A stretch of 14,281 bases of DNA, taken from assembly GCA_010027395.1 (NCBI GenBank), contig RGVD01000044.1:1-14281 (forward strand), written 5' to 3'. Of the stretch, positions 7,389 through 14,041 are shown one piece after another. Positions within the stretch are counted from its first letter, which is position 1. Each line of letters begins with the position of its first letter. The DNA comes from Bacteroidota bacterium. Lineage in GTDB: Bacteria; Bacteroidota; Bacteroidia; UKL13-3. Both the position numbers and the translations under genes were made by a program. The notes under the pieces were generated by a model, which made no database searches, was not told the DNA's origin, and saw only the letters and a list, made by a program, of their open reading frames with translations.

Positions 7389-7769
7389 TTATTTAACAGC
7401 AATCACGCTAATCTCAACATTCACATTCAAAGGCAATTTTGAAACCTGAACCGTTTCGCGTGCCGGAAAATTATCGGCAAAAAAACTGCCATATACCTCG
7501 TTAATTGAGGCAAAGTCAGCTAAATTCACACAGAAAATAGTGGTTTTAACCACATTGGTAAAATCCATTCCTGCTTCCTTTAAAATGGCTTCTACATTTT
7601 GCATCACTTTGCGTGTTTCAGATTTGATATCTCCAACAACCATCTCGCCTGTTTGGGCATCTTTGGCTACTTGGCCGCTCACATAAAGGGTATTTCCTAT
7701 TAAATTTGCATGGCTATAAGGACCAATAGGAGCGGGTGCATTGGCACTGGTAATAATTTTCTTTTCCAT
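7389..7769 (-). CDS. ridA: RidA family reactive enamine/imine deaminase
   Basis: Cytoplasmic enzyme of the RidA (YjgF/UK114) family, which hydrolyses reactive 2-aminoacrylate-type enamines and imines produced by PLP enzymes. With the start at 7769 the protein is 126 residues and matches the family end to end: APAPIGPYSHA at 11-21 (Tyr18), SGQVAKD at 31-37, VVKTTIFCVNL at 73-83, FPARETVQVSKLP at 101-113 (substrate-carboxylate Arg104) and Glu119. The Cys found two residues after the Arg in E. coli RidA is Thr106 here. A longer reading from an ATG at 7871 adds 34 residues resembling a signal peptide. I reject it because that DNA is the antisense of the opposing dehydrogenase-like gene and because the family begins at the inner Met. 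A 41-bp intergenic region separates it from the divergent gene. Confidence 0.93.
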   Translation of the reverse strand: MEKKIITSANAPAPIGPYSHANLIGNTLYVSGQVAKDAQTGEMVVGDIKSETRKVMQNVEAILKEAGMDFTNVVKTTIFCVNLADFASINEVYGSFFADNFPARETVQVSKLPLNVNVEISVIAVK

Positions 7770-7810
7770 AATTATTTTGTTTTTAGTTTTGAGTGAAATA
7801 TGTTGCGAAT

Positions 7811-8415
7811 ATGAAAATTTTGGCGCGAGGTACAAAATCACAGGTAGAAGAATTAGAAATAAAGCTTTCATCTATTGATTATTCTTTAGTTAGGTTTGAT
7901 GATAATAATTTTCCATCAGCCAATGTAGAAAAACCATTTTCGTATCGGCAATCAAACAACAATTAGCAAAGGCCCAACACGATTATGGCCAAAAAATTGA
8001 CTGCTATTTATTCGGGATGAATGGCTTGCCGAGCTTTATCAATCGAAGTCTTTTTGAAGTTTCATTATTGAATGCTACTGATAAAGGTATCCTAAATGAA
8101 TGTATGGAAAAGTTAAATTGGAAATACACCCTAGTTGAAGACCGAGTAGGAATGGTTACACCAAGGGTTATTTTCATGATCATTAACGAGGCATGCTACA
8201 CCCTTCAAGAAGGAACTGCAGACATGAAAGACATTGACACAAGCATGAAACTAGGAACCAATTATCCCTTTGGACCATTTGAATGGTCAGACAAGATAGG
8301 AATTAAGTATGTTTACGAAACCTTGGAAGCCATGTATATGGATACCAAAGACGAAAGATATAAAATCTGTCCACTGCTAAAAACCAAATACCTAAAAGGA
8401 GAAAGCTTTTATTAA
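7811..8415 (+). pseudogene. 3-hydroxyacyl-CoA dehydrogenase-like gene (3HCDH C-terminal domain), frameshifted
   Basis: Two plus-strand frames read as one protein if one A is restored to the five-A run at 7929-7933. From the ATG at 7811 the first frame gives 41 residues, ending NFPSANVEK. The other frame continues TIFVSAIKQQL and runs to the stop at 8413-8415. The restored product would be about 201 residues. The second part is a 3-hydroxyacyl-CoA dehydrogenase C-terminal domain, with VGMVTPRVIFMIINEACYTL and the strong signature MKLGTNYPFGPFEWSDKIG. The N-terminal part is far shorter than a classical NAD-binding Rossmann domain and has no GxGxxG; from memory, short members like this occur in Bacteroidota and may not be active dehydrogenases. 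As written the first frame stops at 7964-7966. Whether this is true decay, a sequencing indel or ribosomal slippage on the A-run cannot be settled here. Apart from the one indel the coding sequence looks well preserved, favouring a recent event or an error. Confidence 0.82.
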
Positions 8416-8978
8416 GTCAACCTTCTTGAAATAATATTTTCAATATTTCTATAAACTTGATTTGGCAGTAATTTGCGCCAACTCATATTATCCAATTCAC
8501 CGCCAAAATTTAAGTAGTAGTCTATATTGTTTTGTCTAAATTCATGCAGCACATGCTCCTGAAAATTGATGGCAACAATCCAACCATCCTCTACATCTTG
8601 AAACCATTCTTCATAATAGCTATCATCGCTTGCATGAAAATTTAAAACATTCTCACCAATTAGGATAAACTTATTGATACCATTAGCTTCAAACTCCTCC
8701 ACCACATCTCGTTTAAGGAACATGATATCATTGTTTATGGCGTCATTCCACTCTCCAATCATCTCAATAATAGCAAAACCTTCCTTGTAATCAACATATA
8801 GGATTTTTAAGTATAAAGTACTCGATCCAAATTCATCCCATTGTGGATGCAATAGGTAATTATATACTTGATTGGTGTATTCAAATTCGCTATACTCTCT
8901 TTCATAAAAAGGCGAACGATTGTCATCCTCGCTTTTATAAAAATCTCTCCATAAATAATGTGGCTCTATATCTTGCAT
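8412..8978 (-). CDS. Conserved-looking protein of unknown function, 188 aa
   Basis: I cannot assign a function or named domain. The protein is soluble-looking, with no signal peptide or membrane segment, and is rich in aromatic and acidic residues. Distinctive blocks are RSPFYEREYSEFEYTN at 21-36, HPQWDEFGSSTLYLKILYVD at 44-63, IGEWNDAINNDI at 74-85 and GENVLNFHASDDSYYEEW at 108-125, followed by a tail of WRKLLPNQVY type. The conserved-looking blocks and regular codon use suggest a real gene; I recall similar proteins as hypothetical entries in Bacteroidota but cannot name them. A TAGTTTTG box lies 7 nt before the ATG, after a TAGTA spacer. Its stop interlocks with that of the opposing dehydrogenase-like gene in a 4-nt overlap. 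A small zinc-knuckle gene lies 79 bp upstream on the same strand, with no terminator between, so the two may be co-transcribed. Confidence 0.8.
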   Translation of the reverse strand: MQDIEPHYLWRDFYKSEDDNRSPFYEREYSEFEYTNQVYNYLLHPQWDEFGSSTLYLKILYVDYKEGFAIIEMIGEWNDAINNDIMFLKRDVVEEFEANGINKFILIGENVLNFHASDDSYYEEWFQDVEDGWIVAINFQEHVLHEFRQNNIDYYLNFGGELDNMSWRKLLPNQVYRNIENIISRRLT

Positions 8979-9057
8979 TATACTACAAAACTAAAGGCAA
9001 ATCAGAAAAGAAAAGACTTGATAATATTGTATTTTTTTAATAAGGAAAGCAAGAAAA

Positions 9058-9204
9058 TTAAATGTCACCTTCTGATGGGATGATTTCAATCTCATTAGTT
9101 GAATTAACTTTCTCTGGCAAAGGCTGGCACCATTGACAAATTGCTCCATCATCCAAGAAGCCATTTCCCTCGCAAGAGGGGCATATATAACCACAAGTAT
9201 ACAT
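9058..9204 (-). CDS. 48-aa cysteine-rich protein with DnaJ-type zinc knuckle
   Basis: A short reading frame that a length cut-off would miss. The product starts MYTCGYICPSCEGNGFLDDG and contains CPSCEGNG at 8-15, an exact CxxCxGxG zinc-knuckle motif of the DnaJ central domain. A second pair, CQWC, is at 23-26, and an extra Cys sits at position 4. Four cysteines (8, 11, 23, 26) could hold one zinc. The tail, about residues 29-48, is acidic and probably disordered (KVNSTNEIEIIPSEGDI). A competing 67-residue frame over the same DNA (8991-9194) has no family features. The ATG lies 18 nt past the RND-operon terminator and 7 nt past a TATATTTG box. The role is unknown; a metal-binding or chaperone-adaptor protein is a guess from the motif. 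The TGA/TAA-free frame and motif make it a likely real gene. Confidence 0.68.
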   Translation of the reverse strand: MYTCGYICPSCEGNGFLDDGAICQWCQPLPEKVNSTNEIEIIPSEGDI

Positions 9205-9211
9205 TGAAGGA

Positions 9212-9219
9212 CAAATATA
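9212..9219 (-). promoter_or_regulatory. Candidate -7 box upstream of the zinc-knuckle gene
   Basis: The minus-strand sequence TATATTTG matches TAnnTTTG exactly and sits 7 nt before the ATG at 9204, between the efflux-operon terminator and the small gene. No TTTG -33 element is visible at the right distance because that space is occupied by the terminator hairpin, so this is only a half-site. Confidence 0.25.
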
Positions 9220-9222
9220 ATG

Positions 9223-9254
9223 AAAAAACGGGGACGCTTGCGCGATCCCCGTTT
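9223..9254 (-). terminator. Intrinsic terminator of the RND efflux operon
   Basis: A 9-bp stem, AAACGGGGA (9226-9234) with TCCCCGTTT (9246-9254), has an 11-nt loop that holds a smaller CGC/GCG pairing. Read on the minus strand it ends in TTTTTT, and it is by far the most GC-rich spot in the area. It lies 165 nt after the pump gene stop. The intervening 9255-9419 holds no convincing gene, only weak AT-rich inverted repeats. In the plus direction only three T residues follow the stem, so activity that way should be weak. Confidence 0.85.
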
Positions 9255-9419
9255 AGCCTATGAAACAAATTGCACTTCTAACCATACATGCAATGAACTA
9301 GTAATGCTACAATTGTATTTGTAGTTTTAAAAAAACAAACAACTCTATAAGTTATAGTTATACTTCTTACAATTCATTTACAAAAGTCAAAAATTTAGCA
9401 ATTAGTGGTTTGTTGGAAT

Positions 9420-12400
9420 TCATTCATCATCGTCTTGTTTATGTCCTTGTGGCTTTTTTTTGTAAATTTTCGTTTTTAAATTTTCGCTTAATAATAACAT
9501 AACTGGCACTAATATTAATGTTAGAATTGTTGCAAACAATAATCCGAAAATCATGGTCCAAGATAATGGTCCCCAAAATGCAACACTATCTCCACCAAAA
9601 TAAATATGAGGATTTCCATGAGTAAACAGGGTAACGAAGTCGATATTCAAGCCAACAGCTAATGGAACTAAACCTAAAATGGTTGCAGAGGCAGTTAATA
9701 TAACAGGAGTCATACGTGTTCGGCCTGCTTCAATAATGGCTTCTTTCAACTCCATTCCATTGTCTATTAAAATATCTGTAAACTCCACTAATAAAATTCC
9801 GTTTCTCACCACAATACCAGCTAGGGCCACAATACCAATTCCAGTCATTAAAATTGACATATCCATTTTGAAGATTGAAAAGCCCAATAACACACCAATG
9901 ATACTAAAAATAATTTCACTCAAAATAATCACTGGTTTAGATAATGAGTTAAATTGAGTAACTAAAATTAAAAATATGAGTCCTAAGGATATTAGCATGG
10001 CTCGACCAAGGAATGCACCTGTTTCTGCTTGTTGCTCTTGCTCACCAGTCATATCTACAGTTACTGCTTTAGGTAAATCAAATTTAGCTACTGCTTTTTT
10101 CACTTGAGCAACTACCTCATTAGCGTTATAACCAACTAATACATTCGAACCTAAGGTTACCATACGCTTTTGGTTCTTACGTTTGATACCTCCGTATGTT
10201 TGGCTGTATTTAAGTTTAGCTACTGATGATAATGGAACTGATCGCAATTGTCCGCCCATATTCATATCTCTATACGTTATTTTCAAATTCATCAATGCAT
10301 CAATATTGTTACGTTGATTCACATTGTATCTAACTTGAATTGGATAATCATCGTTTGCATCTTTGAATTTAGAAACCTCAATACCAAAAATAGCTCCACG
10401 TAAAGCTTGACCAATTTGAGATGAAGTTATTCCTTCACGGTTTGCTCTTTCTCTATCAACCTCGATTAATATCTCAGGTTTATTAGTTACAAGATCCGAT
10501 TTCAATTCTTCGATTCCAGGAATCTGTAAAGAATCAAGATATCGTTTTAAATCTTTTGAAACAGTTGTCAACTCATCAAACTCATCACCAATAATTTCAA
10601 TATTTACTGGCTTACCAGTTGGAGGTCCACCCTTCTCTTGTTCAACAGTAATTTGTGCACCTGGAATGTCCTTGACCACATTCCTAATTCTATCTAAATA
10701 CAACAAGGTTTCCTCACCATTTCGTTTTCCAAATTCTACAAAAGCAACAGTAACTTTACCTAGATGAGATTGCGCACCAGCTTCGAATTGACTGGGGTCG
10801 CCTGCACCAATTGCTACATTTGATATAACAGATTCTACAATTTTATTACTGTCACCAATTTCTTTGTAAATTCTTTCTTCAACCAATTTGGTAATTGAAT
10901 CCGTTTTTACTTGATCTGTGCCTATTGGCATTTGAATATAGGTGTATACAAAATTTGGCGAAGCTTGAGGGAAGAATACAATTTTAGGTGTACGAATAGA
11001 AACTAGAAAGAAGCTGAAAAACAACAAACCAATTGTGCCTAACAAAATAAAAATGGGTCTCTTTCCAAATAGGCACCATGTTATTATTTTTCGATATCTC
11101 TCTTGGAATGATGGCCAAATTTTATTTTGGAAGTTGCCAATAGCTTTGTATAAAACAAATCTATTCAAGCAGTACAATAAATAAATTACAACAGCAAAAT
11201 TACCCAAACCTACACCACCACCTAAATAGGATAAAATAGCAATCACTGCGAATATAACTGAAGTTATTTTAAAACCTTTTGTATTTTTACGCTCTGCTGC
11301 TTCTTCTTCATGTGTTTTCATAAATCCAACTGCAAATACAGGGTTGATAATATATGCTACCACCAATGAGGCTAATAAGGTAATGATTAAGGTTACTGGT
11401 AAAAAGAACATAAATTTACCGATTACACCTTGCCAGAAAGCCAATGGTATAAAAGGTGCCAAGGTTGTTAATGTACCTGAAAGAACTGGAAGGAATACCT
11501 CACCTGCTGCAAGTTTTGCTGCTTTCTTTATTGGAACTTTACCATTATCAAAGATTCGATGTGTGTTCTCGATTACAACAATGGCATCATCCACTACAAT
11601 ACCTAATGCGAGTAAAAAGGCAAACAATACAATCATATTTAATGTGAAACCTATCGCAGGTAAAAACAAAAATGCAACCGCCATTGATAGTGGTACAGAC
11701 ATAGCCACAAATAGGGCATTGGTAGCACCCATAAAGAACATTAATATTAATGTTACCAAAATAAAACCAATTACAATTGTATTAATTAAGTCGTGAAGAG
11801 TTACACGTGTTTTATCAGATTGATCGCCTGTTACAGTAATTTTTAACCCATCAGGAAATCTTGTTTCTTTCATTTCATCACATAACTTTCGAATCTTATC
11901 ACTTGCATCAATAAGATTTTGACCGCTCTTTTTTACAATGTTTAAGGTAATAACATTATTATGTTCTAAACGAGCAAAACTTTCTTGTTCTTTAAAACCA
12001 TCTTTTACTTCAGCAATATCTCTCAAATACACAACAGCACCGCTTGCGGAACGAATGGCTAAGTCACCTATTCTCTTAGCATCTGCATATTGACTAACCA
12101 CATTAATCTCTCTAAGCAATCCATCCATTTTAACGGAACCACCGCTAATAGTAACGTTTTCGTTACCAATTGCCTGCATCACATCATACATGGCCACATC
12201 GGCAATTTGCATCTTGTACATGTCCAAATTTATTTGAACCTCTCTGTCAAGAGCACCAACAATATCAGCTCTTGTTATTTCGTTTAATCCTTCAATTTTA
12301 TCTTGTAAATCTTCTGCATATGTTTTCAATTTATCTAATGGATAATCCCCTGATAAGTGCACATACATAATAGGCATTTGTGACACATCAATTTCAATAA

Positions 12401-12806
12401 CTGAAGGTTCACTCGTCAATACTTGAGGTAAATCTTTTCTGACTTTATCGACCTGATCTTTTACCCTTTGTTTTGCTACAGGTATTTCAACATCTGTGTT
12501 GAATTCAACCGTAACTAAACTTACATTTTGTATGGTATTACTAGTTACTTTTTTAACTCCTGAAATAGATTTAATACTTTTTTCGATGTGTTTGGTTACA
12601 ATGTTCTCCATATCTTTTGGAGAAGTACCAGCCTGAACTGTACTTACAATAATTTGCGGAAACACTACTTCCGGGAACTGTTCTTTAGGCAATCCATTAT
12701 AACTCATTAATCCCGCTAGGGTGATAATGATTGTCATAATGTAGATACTTGTTTTATTATTTATAGCCCATGATGATGGCTTAAATTCTTTTATTTTATC
12801 TAACAT
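9420..12806 (-). CDS. RND efflux pump, AcrB-like inner-membrane transporter
   Basis: Proton-driven trimeric pump of a tripartite efflux system, moving substrates from periplasm or membrane to the outside. The 1128-residue protein has TM1 at about 20-36, then KEQFPEV at 41-47 and the first porter domain. TM2-TM6 run from about 340 to 498, the second porter domain from about 610 to 935, and TM8-TM12 from about 935 to 1106. The TM4 proton-relay pair is Asp406-Asp407 in LGIVVDDAIVVIENTHR. In TM10 the position of the AcrB Lys is Arg1001 (GIVVRNGILLVEF). It is about 80 residues longer than AcrB. Much of the excess lies at about 500-570, where an acidic linker is followed by two added hydrophobic stretches (515-531, 533-548), and part in a longer TM11-TM12 loop near 1053-1078. 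It follows the adaptor gene by 76 bp. The substrate range (drugs, bile salts, metals) cannot be told; the sequence does not look like a CzcA-type metal pump, but this is a judgement. Confidence 0.96.
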   Translation of the reverse strand: MLDKIKEFKPSSWAINNKTSIYIMTIIITLAGLMSYNGLPKEQFPEVVFPQIIVSTVQAGTSPKDMENIVTKHIEKSIKSISGVKKVTSNTIQNVSLVTVEFNTDVEIPVAKQRVKDQVDKVRKDLPQVLTSEPSVIEIDVSQMPIMYVHLSGDYPLDKLKTYAEDLQDKIEGLNEITRADIVGALDREVQINLDMYKMQIADVAMYDVMQAIGNENVTISGGSVKMDGLLREINVVSQYADAKRIGDLAIRSASGAVVYLRDIAEVKDGFKEQESFARLEHNNVITLNIVKKSGQNLIDASDKIRKLCDEMKETRFPDGLKITVTGDQSDKTRVTLHDLINTIVIGFILVTLILMFFMGATNALFVAMSVPLSMAVAFLFLPAIGFTLNMIVLFAFLLALGIVVDDAIVVIENTHRIFDNGKVPIKKAAKLAAGEVFLPVLSGTLTTLAPFIPLAFWQGVIGKFMFFLPVTLIITLLASLVVAYIINPVFAVGFMKTHEEEAAERKNTKGFKITSVIFAVIAILSYLGGGVGLGNFAVVIYLLYCLNRFVLYKAIGNFQNKIWPSFQERYRKIITWCLFGKRPIFILLGTIGLLFFSFFLVSIRTPKIVFFPQASPNFVYTYIQMPIGTDQVKTDSITKLVEERIYKEIGDSNKIVESVISNVAIGAGDPSQFEAGAQSHLGKVTVAFVEFGKRNGEETLLYLDRIRNVVKDIPGAQITVEQEKGGPPTGKPVNIEIIGDEFDELTTVSKDLKRYLDSLQIPGIEELKSDLVTNKPEILIEVDRERANREGITSSQIGQALRGAIFGIEVSKFKDANDDYPIQVRYNVNQRNNIDALMNLKITYRDMNMGGQLRSVPLSSVAKLKYSQTYGGIKRKNQKRMVTLGSNVLVGYNANEVVAQVKKAVAKFDLPKAVTVDMTGEQEQQAETGAFLGRAMLISLGLIFLILVTQFNSLSKPVIILSEIIFSIIGVLLGFSIFKMDMSILMTGIGIVALAGIVVRNGILLVEFTDILIDNGMELKEAIIEAGRTRMTPVILTASATILGLVPLAVGLNIDFVTLFTHGNPHIYFGGDSVAFWGPLSWTMIFGLLFATILTLILVPVMLLLSENLKTKIYKKKPQGHKQDDDE

Positions 12807-12882
12807 ATTTTTGGTTTTGGCTTAAGTTGATTAGCCTTCAGTTGTTTTATATAAGTGATTTAATTTATAGATAAAATAACCA

Positions 12883-14019
12883 TTAAAATTTAATACGCTC
12901 TCCATCATTTAAGTCAGAATAGCCTTCAGTAATTAACTTGTCTCCTTTTTCTAAACCTGAATTAATTTCAGCTTTATCATTATAGGTATTGCCTATTACA
13001 ACCAAACGTTTTTTAGCAATAGTTTTTCCATTTTCGGTAATTGCAACAAATACATTTGAGCCATCTTCATTTGATTGAATACAATTAACTGGAATGACTA
13101 TTACATTGTCTGCTGAATAATCTACAATTTTTACAACGGCAATCATATTTGGCAAATAGCTGTTATCGCTAGGCAAAGCCATTTCAACGCCAAATGTTCT
13201 ATTTAATGTGCTAATTCCTTTACCACTATAAGTAACCTTTGCTTGAATAGATTTATTAATATCAGGGAATTGAATCAAGGCCTCGTTACCTTCTCTGATT
13301 TTACTTGCATAGGTTTCTGCCACATCTGCTTTCACTTTCAATTTATTGAAGTTAACTATTGAAAAATAAGGCATTCCAGGAGCAGCAGTTTGACCAATTT
13401 TCAAGTTTACTACATCAATGGTTCCATTTACGGGTGATGTAATCTTGTACATGCCCAATTGCTCGCGCATGGCTGAAACTTGTTGTTCTAAAGATTCTTT
13501 GTTGGCTTTGGCTTGTTTGTATTGTATTTCAGAACCGATTTGTTTGTCCCATAAAGCTTTTTGCTTGTTGTATAAATCAGTAAGTAAAGTAAGATTAGTT
13601 TCCATTGATTGGATTTGTTTTCTAACTGCACTTCCATCTAATTCAGCCAAAACCTGACCTGCTTTTACAACTGTACCTGGTTTTGCAAGTACATTCAAAA
13701 CCAAACCTGGAACTTTTGCACTTATGGTAGTGTTTTCATCTCCATCCACTCTACCTTGTACATCAATATAGTGCTTAAAACTGCTCGTTTCAATGCTCGT
13801 AATTGCAACGCTTACTTGCTTTTCAGTTGTTTCAATTTTGGCACCACTTGATTTTATTTCATCCTCTAAGGTATTGATTTGTGTTGTTAGTGCAGCTTGT
13901 TCTGATTTTAGTTTTTCTAACTTGGCTAGTTTTGCTTCAACGCCATTTGCATTTCCACCGCATGAGGCGATAATACTTAATGCAGCCATGCTTAAAATGA
14001 TTGTTTTTATTGTTTTCAT
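12883..14019 (-). CDS. Periplasmic adaptor (membrane-fusion) lipoprotein of the RND pump
   Basis: Bridges the inner-membrane pump and the outer-membrane channel. The 378-residue protein starts with a lipoprotein signal peptide ending in the lipobox IIASC, so Cys20 should be lipidated. A predicted coiled coil at about 27-60 (KLAKLEKLKSEQAALTTQIN) comes before the usual adaptor fold. The lipoyl half-motif GRVDGDENTTISAKVPG is at 89-105, with VLAKPGTVVKAGQVLAELDG at 110-129. An alpha-hairpin spans about 130-188, and the second lipoyl half (ITSPVNGTIDVVNLKIGQ) is at 193-210. Beta-barrel and membrane-proximal domains follow, ending VIPVNCIQ and ITEGYSDLNDGERIKF. The gene starts 22 bp after the TolC-like gene stop and precedes the pump, the usual order for such operons in Bacteroidota. 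The extra N-terminal coiled coil is not found in E. coli AcrA. Confidence 0.94.
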   Translation of the reverse strand: MKTIKTIILSMAALSIIASCGGNANGVEAKLAKLEKLKSEQAALTTQINTLEDEIKSSGAKIETTEKQVSVAITSIETSSFKHYIDVQGRVDGDENTTISAKVPGLVLNVLAKPGTVVKAGQVLAELDGSAVRKQIQSMETNLTLLTDLYNKQKALWDKQIGSEIQYKQAKANKESLEQQVSAMREQLGMYKITSPVNGTIDVVNLKIGQTAAPGMPYFSIVNFNKLKVKADVAETYASKIREGNEALIQFPDINKSIQAKVTYSGKGISTLNRTFGVEMALPSDNSYLPNMIAVVKIVDYSADNVIVIPVNCIQSNEDGSNVFVAITENGKTIAKKRLVVIGNTYNDKAEINSGLEKGDKLITEGYSDLNDGERIKF

Positions 14020-14041
14020 ACTTTTTAGTTTTAATATTTTA

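Noticed and set aside
7784..7791. TAGTTTTG box as a promoter for the dehydrogenase-like gene
   Set aside because: It matches TAnnTTTG and is 19 nt before the ATG, but there is no -33 element at a suitable distance and such 8-mers are common in AT-rich DNA, so it is not listed as a feature.
8991..9194. 67-residue minus-strand frame overlapping the zinc-knuckle gene
   Set aside because: It has no recognisable motif, and its second half runs through the AT-rich spacer before the 188-residue gene. The overlapping 48-residue frame has the ordered cysteine pattern.
9260..9301. 13-codon plus-strand ORF (MKQIALLTIHAMN) as a possible leader peptide
   Set aside because: No attenuator-like structure and no plus-strand gene follows it. 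Length and composition are expected by chance.
9307..9324. CTACAA / TTGTAG inverted repeat followed by TTTT on the plus strand, a possible terminator
   Set aside because: The stem is only 6 AT-rich bp, the T-run is short, and no plus-strand gene ends nearby. A similar AT-rich CTATA/TATAG hairpin at 9345-9357 is equally weak.
11344..11796. 150-residue plus-strand frame inside the RND pump gene
   Set aside because: It is antisense to the conserved TM4-TM6 region, lacks any family features and is rich in residues typical of antisense frames.
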